A DNA stretch of 64,000 nucleotides from Mesonia sediminis (GTDB lineage Bacteria; Bacteroidota; Bacteroidia; Flavobacteriales; Flavobacteriaceae), in contig NZ_JBHULZ010000041.1 of NCBI RefSeq assembly GCF_042684705.1, positions 682,001-746,000 of the forward strand, given 5' to 3'. Every line of letters begins with the position of its first letter. The first letter of the stretch is position 1. This document shows, one piece after another, positions 25,451 through 34,061 of the stretch. The notes beneath the pieces were generated by a model that searched no databases, was not told the origin of the DNA, and was given only the letters and a program-made list of their open reading frames with translations. Both the position numbers and the translations under genes were made by a program.

Positions 25451-26056
25451 ATGTACAAATCAACTATTAAACCCACCCTCGATTTCCTTGCAGCCCTAAT
25501 CGGCTTGCTATTGCTCAGTCCAATTTTCCTGCTCGTTATGATAGCGCTGGCCATTGCCAATAGCGGAAAGCCCTTTTTCTTTCAGCGCAGACCTGGGAAG
25601 GGAGAGCGTATTTTTACCATTGTGAAGTTCAAAACTATGAACGATAAAAAAGATGCACAAGGACGTTTGCTTCCCGATGCACAACGCCTCACGGCCGTAG
25701 GACGCTTTGTCCGTAAAACTTCTTTAGATGAAATACCGCAGCTGCTTAACGTACTCAAGGGCGATATGAGTTTTGTAGGTCCGCGGCCTTTATTACCCGA
25801 ATACCTGTCCTTATATAATGAAATTCAGCGCAAGCGACACCATGTAAAACCAGGCATTACCGGTTGGGCACAAGTAAACGGCAGAAATGCCATATCTTGG
25901 GAACAGAAGTTCGATTACGATGTGTGGTACGTAAAAAATCAAAGTTTGGCAGTAGACCTGAAAATACTTTTCTTAACCGCCAAAAAGGTGCTGGTGTCAG
26001 AAGGCATCAGTCAAGAAGGTCAGGCTACAGCCGAAGCTTTTAAGGGGAATAAGTAA
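25451..26056 (+). CDS. PglC-like monotopic phosphoglycosyl transferase
   Basis: Transfers a sugar-1-phosphate from a UDP-sugar to undecaprenyl phosphate, the first membrane step of glycan assembly. Starting at 25451 gives 201 residues; the longer frame from 25418 begins inside a palindromic repeat. The N-terminal re-entrant helix has the Ser23-Pro24 kink (LLLLSPIFLL), the catalytic Asp93-Glu94 lies in TSLDEIPQ, and FVGPRPLLPEY and PGITGWAQVNGR are present. The length matches small PGTs of the PglC/WecP group rather than WcaJ. With the next gene it forms a PglC-PglD-like pair, suggesting a bacillosamine-type or related sugar. Confidence 0.92.
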   Translation: MYKSTIKPTLDFLAALIGLLLLSPIFLLVMIALAIANSGKPFFFQRRPGKGERIFTIVKFKTMNDKKDAQGRLLPDAQRLTAVGRFVRKTSLDEIPQLLNVLKGDMSFVGPRPLLPEYLSLYNEIQRKRHHVKPGITGWAQVNGRNAISWEQKFDYDVWYVKNQSLAVDLKILFLTAKKVLVSEGISQEGQATAEAFKGNK

Positions 26057-26157
26057 GGTTTTGAATACTTATAGTCTAAAAAAAATTGTGCTTCTAACAT
26101 TATGTATTAATTTAGCTAAAATCAGAATTTAGGTTACAGATATTAATCAAATAGATT

Positions 26158-26802
26158 ATGAAAGAAATTGTTATCATAGGGGCAGGAGGATTTGGTCGAG
26201 AAATAAAAATGCTTATTGATCAGATTAATCAAAAAGAACTTTCTTATACATTACGAGGTTTTTATGATGACAATTTGCAATTGCCTGATAAAATAAACGG
26301 TATACCTTATCTTGGATCAATTGATGATTTAATCAATCGAGAAAAACCTGGCACTCATATTGCGTTAGGTATTGGTACTCCAAGAGTGAAGGCAGAGCTT
26401 GTTGAGCGTTTGGAAAAATATGACTATCAGTTCCCTTCTTTAATCCATCCAAACGCTATAATTGGTGCAGATGAGGTGAGTATAGGAAAAGGGAGTGTAG
26501 TTTGCGCAGGGACTATTATTACGTGTAATATCAAGATAGGAGATTTTGTGACTTTGAACTTGGCTTGCACTGTTGGTCACGATACCACCATTGGTAATTT
26601 CGCTTCGTTTATGCCTAGTGTAAATATATCTGGAGAGGTGCTTATACAAGAAAAGGTATATGTAGGGACAGGAGCTAAAATAATCAACCAACTAGAAATA
26701 GGTGCGAATACCACGGTAGGGGCAGGCGCTGTTGTAGCCAAATCTCTTCCTGAAAGTTGTACCGCCGTTGGAATTCCGGCTAAGCCTATAAAGTTTCATT
26801 AA
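26158..26802 (+). CDS. PglD/NeuD-like sugar O- or N-acyltransferase
   Basis: A 214-residue acetyltransferase. An N-terminal Rossmann-like domain (IVIIGAGGFGREIKMLI) is followed by a left-handed beta-helix of hexapeptide repeats (IGADEVSIGKGSVVCAG, VGHDTTIGNFASF, VGTGAKIINQLEIGANTTVGAGAVV) ending GIPAKPIKF. This is the NeuD/PglD layout, acetyl-CoA dependent, modifying an amino-sugar nucleotide or sialic acid. It lies 101 bp after the phosphoglycosyl transferase and probably supplies the acetylated sugar that enzyme uses. No aminotransferase or dehydratase is nearby. Confidence 0.9.
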   Translation: MKEIVIIGAGGFGREIKMLIDQINQKELSYTLRGFYDDNLQLPDKINGIPYLGSIDDLINREKPGTHIALGIGTPRVKAELVERLEKYDYQFPSLIHPNAIIGADEVSIGKGSVVCAGTIITCNIKIGDFVTLNLACTVGHDTTIGNFASFMPSVNISGEVLIQEKVYVGTGAKIINQLEIGANTTVGAGAVVAKSLPESCTAVGIPAKPIKFH

Positions 26803-26849
26803 AATGCTATGGCTATTGTAGTTGTTTTCCAATAAATACACTTTTGTGA

Positions 26850-27092
26850 ATGAAAAACTTTTTATTCCTTCTACTATTTCTCGTCAGCGCCCTAAGTCCG
26901 AGTTTTTCGGCGGTCAGTTTACCGGTAAAAGTAGAGCGCATACAGCCCATTACCGAAGTAGTTTATATTACCAATACCGGTAAGAAGTACCACAAAACCG
27001 GTTGTAGGTATTTAAAAAGCAGTAAGGTTAAAACCACTAAGGCTGAAGCTATAGCTGCGGGCTATACAGCTTGTAAGGTTTGCAAGCCTTAA
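26850..27092 (+). CDS. Small exported protein with C-terminal Cys/His zinc-type motif
   Basis: An 80-residue protein with a signal peptide ending near PSFSA. The C-terminal half, VYITNTGKKYHKTGCRYLK...GYTACKVCKP, contains one His and three Cys in a pattern (HxxxC ... CxxC) also found at the ends of some staphylococcal-nuclease-like and Ada-like proteins, where it binds zinc. Here it stands alone on a secreted peptide. The function is unknown. The stop is followed at once by a fragment of a family A right half. Confidence 0.75.
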   Translation: MKNFLFLLLFLVSALSPSFSAVSLPVKVERIQPITEVVYITNTGKKYHKTGCRYLKSSKVKTTKAEAIAAGYTACKVCKP

Positions 27093-27156
27093 AATTGGAG
27101 TTTTTTAATCCTTTACTTTTTTAGTTTTAATTAAACCACTTCTCGATACAACCTGC

Positions 27157-27335
27157 CTTGTCAGTTCGAGTTTCGCTTTTTTGGGGGAAACCAAAAATGC
27201 GAAGTATCGAGAACAGGTCGAAAAGTACTGCACATGTTTATAGTTGCAATTAAACTCACTTCTCGATACAACCCAGCAAGTCCAACTACGGCATTAAAAA
27301 TGCCTGTTGGCTAGGCTGGCCCACTCGAAGTGACA
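27157..27335 (+). repeat. Family A repeat, full copy
   Basis: GTT/AAC intact. From about 27220 to 27452 the sequence is nearly identical to 37935-38158, so this is part of a recently duplicated composite. Confidence 0.82.
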
Positions 27336-27548
27336 CCGAAGTGTCGGGACTGCTAATGGTCGCACTAAGTACTAGTATTTTAAAACCTGCCTTGTCAGTT
27401 CGAGTTTCGGATTTTTGGACGATAGAACAAAAATGTGAAGTATCGAGATCCCGAATACTCGGGACTACTGGGTAGCGAAATAGCGATTTTTTTAAAACTC
27501 TATTATTATACATTACTAATCGAAAACTAAAAATATCCATTTCTTAAT

Positions 27549-27732
27549 CCTCTACTTTTTTCCATCGCCGAAAAAAGTAGCAAAAAAGTCTAGGCTTACG
27601 AAACTAGCGCTAAATTGTATGTTTGCAAGCTAAATTTTAGGAACTCACCCGATTTCCAATCGGTTTCAAACAGCCTAAAATTTTCAACGCTTACTGCACT
27701 GCCAATTTTACGCGCTATTTTCGATAGGCCGG
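27549..27732 (+). repeat. Family B repeat
   Basis: Full copy, with AATTGTATG rather than AATTGTAGG in the left arm. Confidence 0.8.
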
Positions 27733-27850
27733 GTTTGAATGGTATTTCTATTTATTCTTTTATAAAATAACCTGCCTTGTCACACCGAGTGGGGGTTTTT
27801 GGGCGATAGAACAAAACCCTTGTATCGAGGTGAAGTCGAAAAGTAGCGAG

Positions 27851-28230
27851 TTTATTTTCTTTTTCAAAACCTACATCTTAACAATTCATCAATCTTTCTA
27901 TATCCTAATTTTCATTTTCTTTACGGTGTATTCCTCTCGCTGCGCTCGTCGGATACAGGAGAAAACGAAACAAAAGAAAGTACACTTTTTCTGAGGTATT
28001 TTTCAGACAAGCTGAAAACCACTTGCATTTTGCTAAATTGGCTCCAAGGCTTTCCCGAATACTCGGGACTCCCTAAGGGTCGCGCTAAGTAGATAGCGGT
28101 ATATTATTCACTTTTAAGTCTATTATCCTGCCTAATTTATGCGCAAAACACAAGTTATACTGAAGAAAAAGATTGCAAAGCCCTGCTTTGAAACGCTTTT
28201 TGATGTGGGCTGCTGGTGTATAGAATAACT
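27851..28230 (+). repeat. Family D repeat, long/long form
   Basis: Site 1 carries the GTGTATTCC...GGATACAG hairpin; site 2 carries a segment of about 90 bp that starts with CCCGAATACTCGGGA and ends near CTAATTTAT. Confidence 0.75.
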
Positions 28231-28315
28231 TTAAAACCTGCCTTGTCACACCGAGTGGGGGTTTTTGCCGATAGGCAAATACCCTTGTATCGAGGTAAAG
28301 TCGAAAAGTAGCGAG

Positions 28316-28710
28316 TTTATTTTCTTTTTCAAAACCTACATCTTAACAATTCATCAATCTTTCTATGTCCTAATTTTCATTTTCTTTACGGTGTATTCCT
28401 CTCGCTGCGCTCGTCGGATACAGGAGAAAACGAAACAAAAGAAGGTACACTTTTTCTGAGGTATTTTTCAGCTTTGCTGAAAACCACTTGTATTTTGCTA
28501 AATTGGCTCCAAGGCTTTCCCGAATACTCGGGACTCCCTAAGGGTCGCNNNNNNNNNNNNNNNNNNNNNNNNNNNNNNNNNNNNNNNNNNNNNNNNNNNN
28601 NNNNNNNNNNNNNNNNNNNNNNNNNNNNNNNNNNNNNNNNNNNNNNNNNNNNNNNNNNNNNNNNNNNNNNNNNNNNNNNNNNNNNNNNNNNNNNNNGTAT
28701 TAATAACTCT
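28316..28710 (+). repeat. Family D repeat interrupted by a 148-N gap
   Basis: Long site 1, inner hairpin TTTTCAGCTTTGCTGAAAA, long site 2 entered before the gap at 28549-28696; the last 14 bases of D resume after it. Confidence 0.7.
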
Positions 28711-28792
28711 AAAACCTGCCTTGTCACACCGAGTGGGGGTTTTTGCCGATAGGCAAATACCCTTGTATCGAGGTGCAGTCGAAAAGTAACAA

Positions 28793-29072
28793 GTTTATTT
28801 TCTTTTTCATAACCTACTTTTTTACAAAACATAGATATTTCTATGTCCTAATTTTCATTTTCTTTACTTGTATAAAGAAAACGAAACAAAAGAAAGTACA
28901 CTTTTTCTGAGGTATTTTTCAGACAAGCTGAAAACCACTTGCATTTTGCTAAATTGGCTCCAAGGCTTCGCCAATTCTTCACGCAAAACACAAGTTATAC
29001 TGAAGAAAAAGATTGCAAAGCGCTGCTTTGAATCGCTTTTTGAATTGGGCTGCTGGTGTGTAGAATAACTCT
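28793..29072 (+). repeat. Family D repeat, short/short form
   Basis: TTGTATAA at site 1; GCTTCGCCAATTC at site 2, giving a perfect AATTGGC / GCCAATT hairpin. Confidence 0.75.
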
Positions 29073-29158
29073 AAAACCTACCTTGTCAGTTCGAGTTTCG
29101 GATTTTTGGTGGTAAACCAAAAATGCGAAGTATCGAGAACAAGTCGAAAAGTAGCGAG

Positions 29159-29463
29159 TTTATTTTCTTTTTCATAACCTACATCATAACAATTCATCAA
29201 CCTTTCTATGTCCTAATTTTCATTTTCTTTACGGTGTATTCCTCTCGCTGCGCTCGTCGGATACAGGAGAAAACGAAACAAAAGAAAGTACACTTTTTCT
29301 GAGGTATTTTTCAGACAAGCTGAAAACCACTTGCATTTTGCTAAATTGGCTCCAAGGCTTCGCCAATTCTTCACGCAAAACACAAGTTATACTGAAGAAA
29401 AAGATTGCAAAGCCCTGCTTTGAATCGCTTTTTGAATTGGGCTGCTGGTGTATAGAATAACTT
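29159..29463 (+). repeat. Family D repeat, long/short recombinant form
   Basis: Long version at site 1 but short version at site 2, the only such combination in the window. Confidence 0.75.
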
Positions 29464-29553
29464 TAAAACCTGCCTTGTCAGTTCGAGTTTCGCTTTTTTG
29501 GGCGGTAGAACAAAAATGCGAAGTATCGAGATACGGTCGAAAAGTAGCGAATT

Positions 29554-29637
29554 CATTTTTTGGTTCGTTTTTGATCAAGCAAAAATGAACAGAAAGAATT
29601 TGTAGTATTTGGTTTGAAGTTGGATTTTGATTGGGAA
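29554..29637 (+). repeat. Family C repeat, 3' part only
   Basis: Only the last third of C (from TTTTTTGGTTCG onward), joined directly to a half A. The junction falls inside C, so the copy is truncated. Confidence 0.7.
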
Positions 29638-29827
29638 TGAAGGCTTGATTTTTCAGTTATTTTGGGAATTGAAAATTTGTAAAGAGAACGCGATGCAATC
29701 GCGCATTAGGAGAGGGTAAAGTTAATGGCTCCCGGTCTTCTCCTTGTTGATATTCCATTTTTAAAGATAAAACGATTTTAAAATAAATCCTTAAAAAAAG
29801 ACTGCAATGTTGGCATTAGTACTTTTT

Positions 29828-30151
29828 TCAGTCCACAAAGGTTTCTTTTAAAACGTCTTTACATTTTTCAATCTCCAATTTTGTCAGATTTTCGAAAACT
29901 CGAATGATTCTGGTTTTATCCACTGTTCGAATTTGGTCGATTGCAATCATTCCCATTTTTCCGTTATGCTTAACTGAAACCCTTGTTGGATATTTTTTCA
30001 GGTTCGTTGTCATTGGTGCAAGTACGATTGTGCTCAAATATTTGTTCATTTCATTTGGTGAAATGATAACACAAGGTCTTGTCTTTTTTATTTCACTTCC
30101 GATTGTTGGGTCAAGATTTACCAGAACAATTGAATATTGCTTTAATTCCAT
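29828..30151 (-). CDS. MazF/PemK-family toxin
   Basis: A 107-residue endoribonuclease toxin. It shows the family landmarks: YSIVLVNLDPTIGSEIKKTRPCVIISP near the start, then IVLAPMTT, VSVKHNGKMGMIAIDQIRTVDKTRI. MazF toxins cut mRNA at short motifs when the antitoxin is lost. Its start overlaps the antitoxin stop by 10 bp. The pair lies between two repeat arrays, mirroring the ParDE-like pair. Confidence 0.92.
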   Translation of the reverse strand: MELKQYSIVLVNLDPTIGSEIKKTRPCVIISPNEMNKYLSTIVLAPMTTNLKKYPTRVSVKHNGKMGMIAIDQIRTVDKTRIIRVFENLTKLEIEKCKDVLKETFVD

Positions 30152-30387
30152 TCTTCAAGGTTTTCATCATCGAACACATCGCTCATAAGTAACTTATCGT
30201 CTCCGTTTTCACTCATTTTCTTAAATTCTTTTTCCCAATCTTTTCTTGGTAAAGCGATTGGTTTGAGAATTATTTGTCCTTTTTCAAGAATGAGTTCAAC
30301 CTTGTCCTTAATATTATATTTCTCCAAAATGGTCTTGCTTAAACGAAGTCCTTTTGAATTTCCGATTTTGATTATTGATGCTTCCAT
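30142..30387 (-). CDS. AbrB/MazE-family antitoxin
   Basis: An 81-residue protein with the swapped-hairpin AbrB DNA-binding motif (SIIKIGNSKGLRLSKTILEKY, IKDKVELILEKGQIILKPI) and an acidic C-terminal tail (NGDDKLLMSDVFDDENLEEW) that should neutralise MazF. It probably autoregulates the operon. It is first in a two-gene unit with the toxin. Confidence 0.9.
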   Translation of the reverse strand: MEASIIKIGNSKGLRLSKTILEKYNIKDKVELILEKGQIILKPIALPRKDWEKEFKKMSENGDDKLLMSDVFDDENLEEWN

Positions 30388-30581
30388 AAATTTTTAAATG
30401 TTATTACAAAGTAAATACATTTTATTAGAAAATCAAAATTCGTTCCAGTATTAATGCTAACTCGTTATATAAACCCCAATATACGCTTTTAAAACAATTT
30501 TGTACTGGTTATAGCCTAACTCGGTTATTAGATATAAAATCTGGAAGGCTTAGCATTTGCCCGTTGAAGCTGAAAGGCAAA

Positions 30582-30663
30582 GATTTCCCATCGGTCTCAA
30601 ACAGCCTAAAATTTTTAACGCTTACTGCACTGCCAATTTTACGCCCTATTTTCGATAGGCCGG
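30582..30663 (+). repeat. Family B repeat, right half
   Basis: From ATTTCCCATCGG to CGATAGGCCGG; the left half is absent and the preceding DNA is unrelated. Confidence 0.7.
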
Positions 30664-30846
30664 TTTGAAAAGTAGTTATAATTACTCCTTTTGTAAAATA
30701 ACCTACCTTGTCAGTTCGAGTTTCGCTTTTTTGGGGGTAAACCAAAAATGCGAAGTATCGAGAACAAGTCGAAAAGTAGCGAATATCTTTATAGTTACCA
30801 TTAAAATACGCTACTAATCGAAAGCCACAGATATCTAATTATTATT

Positions 30847-31030
30847 CCTCTACTTTTTTCCATTGCCGAAAAAAGTAGCAAAAAAGTCTAGGCTTACGAA
30901 ACTAGCGCTAAATTGTATGTTTGCAAGCTAAATTTTAGGAACTCACCCGATTTCCAATCGGTCTCAAACAGCCTAAAATTTTTAACGCTTACTGCACTGC
31001 CAATTTTACGCGCTATTTTCGATAGGCCGG
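30847..31030 (+). repeat. Family B repeat
   Basis: Full copy; unusually followed by a C repeat rather than an A repeat. Confidence 0.8.
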
Positions 31031-31060
31031 GTTTAAAATGGTAAGTCTAATTTTTCATTT

Positions 31061-31280
31061 TTAATTAAAAACCCGAATAGTTTCAGAAATAGCGAGTGAC
31101 AAGCGGAAGTGCGTTTCGCGATAGCGAAAAAGAGCATGCAGCGATCATGCTTAAAGCTGAAGGATTCAGCTTTAAGCAATTTCCTCAACTATTCTTGATT
31201 TTTTGGTTCGTTTTTGATCAAGCAAAAATGAACAGAAAGAATTTGTAGTATTTGGTTTGAAGTTGGATTTTGATTGGGAG
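31061..31280 (+). repeat. Family C repeat
   Basis: Full copy with the central hairpin changed on both arms to a perfect GCTTAAAGCTGAA / TTCAGCTTTAAGC. Confidence 0.78.
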
Positions 31281-31549
31281 TGAGGGGGGTAGTTTCATTC
31301 ACTTCTCGATACAACCCAGCGAGTCCAACTACGGCATTAAAAATGCCTGTTGGCTATGCTGACCCACTCGAAGTGATCCCGAATACTCGGGACTTCCAAA
31401 AGGTCGCACTAAGAACTATTATTTTAAACCACGCCTTAGCAGTAAGTAACTACCACCTACCCACATCAATCACATTATTAAATACCAATGCCTCGACTGC
31501 GTCCCTTTAGGCAATAGACTAAATAAAATGTAAAAAAATAAAAAAGTAC

Positions 31550-31604
31550 TTGGTTAGAATCATTATAAATAATTAGTTTTGCTATTTTAAATGAATCTAA
31601 ATAA
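31550..31604 (+). promoter_or_regulatory. Promoter and two candidate Fur-like dyads of the iron operon
   Basis: TTG (31550-31552), 21 bases, TAGTTTTG (31574-31581) fit the Bacteroidota promoter. An imperfect 15-bp dyad TTAGAATCATTATAA (31554-31568) lies between the two boxes, and a second 16-bp dyad TTTAAATGAATCTAAA (31586-31601) covers the expected start of transcription. Their centres are about 33 bp apart, close to three helical turns. Position and sequence style suggest repression, possibly by Fur; this is inference. Confidence 0.55.
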
Positions 31605-31618
31605 AACATAAAATACTC

Positions 31619-32809
31619 ATGAAAAAAATTATTTGCAGTGTATTTATCGCCGCAGGTTTATTCACCTCTTGTTCTAGCGATGATGATAACGGAACCAATA
31701 CGCCACTCAACCCCACGCCAGATGTTTATCAGTTTGAAAGAAACGGAAAGTCTAGTGTGAGTTATAGCGGGCAGACCGATCGCTTAATGATGGGCGCCGA
31801 ATTGGGAAGTGCGCTAAAAGACCCTGCTAATACTCAAGCGGTTTTAGAGGGTATGTTTACCAATACCGGGAATCATTTTGGGAATGAAGCGCTTAACAGC
31901 TCTTCTAAAAATATCAGGAGTAAAACCGCGGCTTCTAAAGATTATTTCTCGGCCAATACTACCGAATCTAATGTGTATAAAGCCGATTTTGATACTTGGA
32001 TTGCCAATCAAGTAAATGAGGTATTTCCTAATTGGAACACTACTGCTAGTCCGGGTGTAGCCGGAAAAATCGAAGAGGCTGGCGGCAAAGTCCGTTATGT
32101 AAATGCTAAAGGTTTAGAGTATGATCAGGCTTTTATGAAAGGCCTTATCGGTGCTTTGGTGACCGATCAGATACTTAATAATTACTTGAGTCCGGCAGTA
32201 CTTGACGAAGCCGATAATCGCGAGCAAAACGATAACGAGCTGCTGGCAACCGATAAAAACTATACCACTATGGAGCATAAGTGGGATGAAGCTTTTGGTT
32301 ACTTATATGGTACCGACAATGCTGCCAACCCACAATTGGGCGCCGATAGCTTTTTAAATAAATACCTGGGTAGGGTAGATGAAGACGAAGATTTTAGCGG
32401 AATCGCCGAAAGTATCTACAATGCATTTATCGCAGGTAGAGCTGCTATTGTGAATAAAGATTATGAGCTTAGAGATCAGCAAGTAGCCATTATCCGTGAA
32501 AAAATATCTATGCTAATCGGTATTCGTGCCGTGTATTACCTACAGGCTGCAAAAGAAAGTTTGGGAACCGATCCAGCAGCAGCTTTTCACGATTTATCAG
32601 AAGCTTACGGCTTTATTTACAGCTTGAGATTTACACGTATGCCAGGAACCGAAACACCGTACTTAAGCGATGTTGAAGTACGCGATATACTAAGTGAATT
32701 GACAAAAAACAACGGCTTCTGGGATGTTACCCCAGCTACCCTAGATCAAACGGCCAATGCTATTGCTAGTAAATTCAATTTTACACTAGAGCAAGCCGCC
32801 ACTAATTAA
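31619..32809 (+). CDS. DUF4856 lipoprotein
   Basis: A 396-residue predicted lipoprotein: signal peptide and lipobox ending LFTSC (Cys18), then an acidic linker SSDDDNGT. The body begins YQFERNGKSSVSYSGQTDRLMMGAELG and contains KDYFSAN, the GLEYDQAFMKGLIGALVTDQILNNYL region and EHKWDEAFGYLYG, all as in DUF4856 proteins. These are commonly encoded next to imelysins and TonB receptors in Bacteroidota and are thought to help iron uptake, with no defined biochemistry. It is first in the operon, directly behind the dyad-bearing promoter. Confidence 0.88.
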   Translation: MKKIICSVFIAAGLFTSCSSDDDNGTNTPLNPTPDVYQFERNGKSSVSYSGQTDRLMMGAELGSALKDPANTQAVLEGMFTNTGNHFGNEALNSSSKNIRSKTAASKDYFSANTTESNVYKADFDTWIANQVNEVFPNWNTTASPGVAGKIEEAGGKVRYVNAKGLEYDQAFMKGLIGALVTDQILNNYLSPAVLDEADNREQNDNELLATDKNYTTMEHKWDEAFGYLYGTDNAANPQLGADSFLNKYLGRVDEDEDFSGIAESIYNAFIAGRAAIVNKDYELRDQQVAIIREKISMLIGIRAVYYLQAAKESLGTDPAAAFHDLSEAYGFIYSLRFTRMPGTETPYLSDVEVRDILSELTKNNGFWDVTPATLDQTANAIASKFNFTLEQAATN

Positions 32810-32825
32810 TTTGATGGCCAAGAAT

Positions 32826-32856
32826 GCATAAGCAAACCTAGGCGGTTTGCTTATGC
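32826..32856 (+). terminator. Strong intergenic hairpin after the DUF4856 gene
   Basis: A 13-bp perfect stem (GCATAAGCAAACC / GGTTTGCTTATGC) with a 5-base loop but no T-run behind it, so it may be a processing or stability element rather than a terminator. TACCTTTG (32862-32869) follows at once and could act as a -7 box for the next gene. Confidence 0.5.
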
Positions 32857-32884
32857 TTAATTACCTTTGCAAAAAAAATGAAAA

Positions 32885-34006
32885 ATGAAAAGAAGCATAT
32901 TGATGTTCTGCTTGGCGCTAACCAGCTTGGCTTCTTGCAGTTCAACCGACGATTCCGATAAAAATACAAGCGATGGTTTTGATCGTACGGCTTTGCTGAC
33001 TTATACGGCAGACCAACGCATTATTCCCATTTTTAAAGATTTACAAGCTGAGTTGACGGTATTAGAAAGCACCCGAGCGGATTTTGAAAACAATCCGAAC
33101 AGCACTCAATTAGAGCAATTAAGCGCAGCTTGGTTGTCGGCTTATAAGGTATGGCAACACTTGCAAATGTATAATTTAGGACAGGCGGCAACTACTTCGC
33201 TCGACGCTGAACGCGGATTTAGAACCTATTTCAACCGCTATCCTGTAGATCAGCAACGCATAGAAGAGCTTGTAGCGGCAGGCGACTATGATTTTGAAGC
33301 CATTCCGACTTATAACGCGCAAGGTTTCCCAGGCCTAGACTTTCTTTTGCACGGCACTGCCACCGGTGATGCCCAAGCCATCGATAAGTTTACCAGCAAC
33401 ACCCTAGCCGCAAATTATCAGCAGTATTTAAAAGATTTAGTAGCGCATATGCAACAGGTGAATACCCGTTTGCTTAACGATTGGCAAAACGAGTACCGTG
33501 CTACTTTTATCAATAACACCCAAAACGGACAAGACGGCTCGTTCAATAAAATGGCGAACGATTTTGTTTTCTTTTATGAAAAAGGATTTAGAGCCGAGAA
33601 ATTTGGAATCCCTGCTGGGGTATTCTCTAACCAACCTCTTCCCGATCGAGTAGAGGGCTTATACAAGAAAGATGTTTCTAAAGCATTGGCCTTGGCAGCA
33701 CTCGATGCCATAGAAAACGCCTTTAACGGTAAAGCTTATCAGCAACAGACAGAGGGGCCGGCTTTTAAACAGTACCTAGAATTTCTAGACCGTAGTGATT
33801 TGGTGCAAAACATCAACCAACAGTTTGAAGATAGTCGTGAAGCCATCAATCAGCTTGACGATAACTTTTACCTACAGGTGCAAAATAACAACAGCCAGAT
33901 GACCCAAACCTATGATGTCATTCAGGCTGCCGTGCCCAAACTCAAGGTGGATATGAAGCAAGCACTCGACTTTAGCATCGACTACCAAGACAGCGACGGC
34001 GACTAA
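32885..34006 (+). CDS. Imelysin-family (M75-like) lipoprotein
   Basis: A 373-residue predicted lipoprotein with lipobox SLASC (Cys18). The imelysin fold is suggested by two helical repeats. The first contains LSAAWLSAYKVWQHLQMYNLG and the family motif GFPGLDFLLHG, where classical imelysins have GxHxxE-type residues; these are only partly kept. The second contains DFVFFYEKGFRAEKFGIPAGVFSNQPLPDRVEGLYKKDVSKAL. Imelysins take part in iron uptake at the cell surface or periplasm, probably without peptidase activity. The neighbours (DUF4856 before, HTTM and TonB receptor after) fit that role. Confidence 0.88.
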   Translation: MKRSILMFCLALTSLASCSSTDDSDKNTSDGFDRTALLTYTADQRIIPIFKDLQAELTVLESTRADFENNPNSTQLEQLSAAWLSAYKVWQHLQMYNLGQAATTSLDAERGFRTYFNRYPVDQQRIEELVAAGDYDFEAIPTYNAQGFPGLDFLLHGTATGDAQAIDKFTSNTLAANYQQYLKDLVAHMQQVNTRLLNDWQNEYRATFINNTQNGQDGSFNKMANDFVFFYEKGFRAEKFGIPAGVFSNQPLPDRVEGLYKKDVSKALALAALDAIENAFNGKAYQQQTEGPAFKQYLEFLDRSDLVQNINQQFEDSREAINQLDDNFYLQVQNNNSQMTQTYDVIQAAVPKLKVDMKQALDFSIDYQDSDGD

Positions 34007-34026
34007 TTTAAAACCAATACAAAACA

Positions 34027-34056
34027 ACAGGCTATCTTAATGGATAGCCTGTTTTT
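34027..34056 (+). terminator. Intrinsic terminator just before the HTTM gene
   Basis: A perfect 10-bp stem (ACAGGCTATC / GATAGCCTGT) with a 6-base loop and T5, ending 6 bp before the next ATG. No promoter box fits in the remaining gap, so downstream expression would need read-through or a promoter further upstream. Confidence 0.75.
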
Positions 34057-34061
34057 GGGTT

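Larger units (their letters stand above)
27118..29640. repeat. Repeat array 2a
   Basis: In order: A right-half fragment (27118-27152), full A (27157-27335), hairpin linker, half A with CCCGAATACTCGGGA inserted (27391-27545), B (27549-27732), half A (27776-27850, CAC/GTG), D long (27851-28230), half A (28242-28315, CAC/GTA), D broken by a 148-N gap (28316-28710), half A (28720-28791, CAC/GTG), D short (28793-29072), half A (29082-29158, GTT/AAC), D mixed form (29159-29463), half A (29474-29550, GTT/ATA), C 3' part (29554-29637). Half A and D alternate four times. Confidence 0.85.
30582..31500. repeat. Repeat array 2b
   Basis: In order: B right half (30582-30663), half A with alternative tail (30717-30846, GTT/AAC), B (30847-31030), C (31061-31280), A right half (31291-31376), CCCGAATACTCGGGA linker, then degenerate linker sequence to about 31500. 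Confidence 0.82.

Noticed and set aside
20450..31500. CRISPR array
   Set aside because: Repeats are long, of several families, irregularly spaced, with no unique spacers of constant length and no cas genes.
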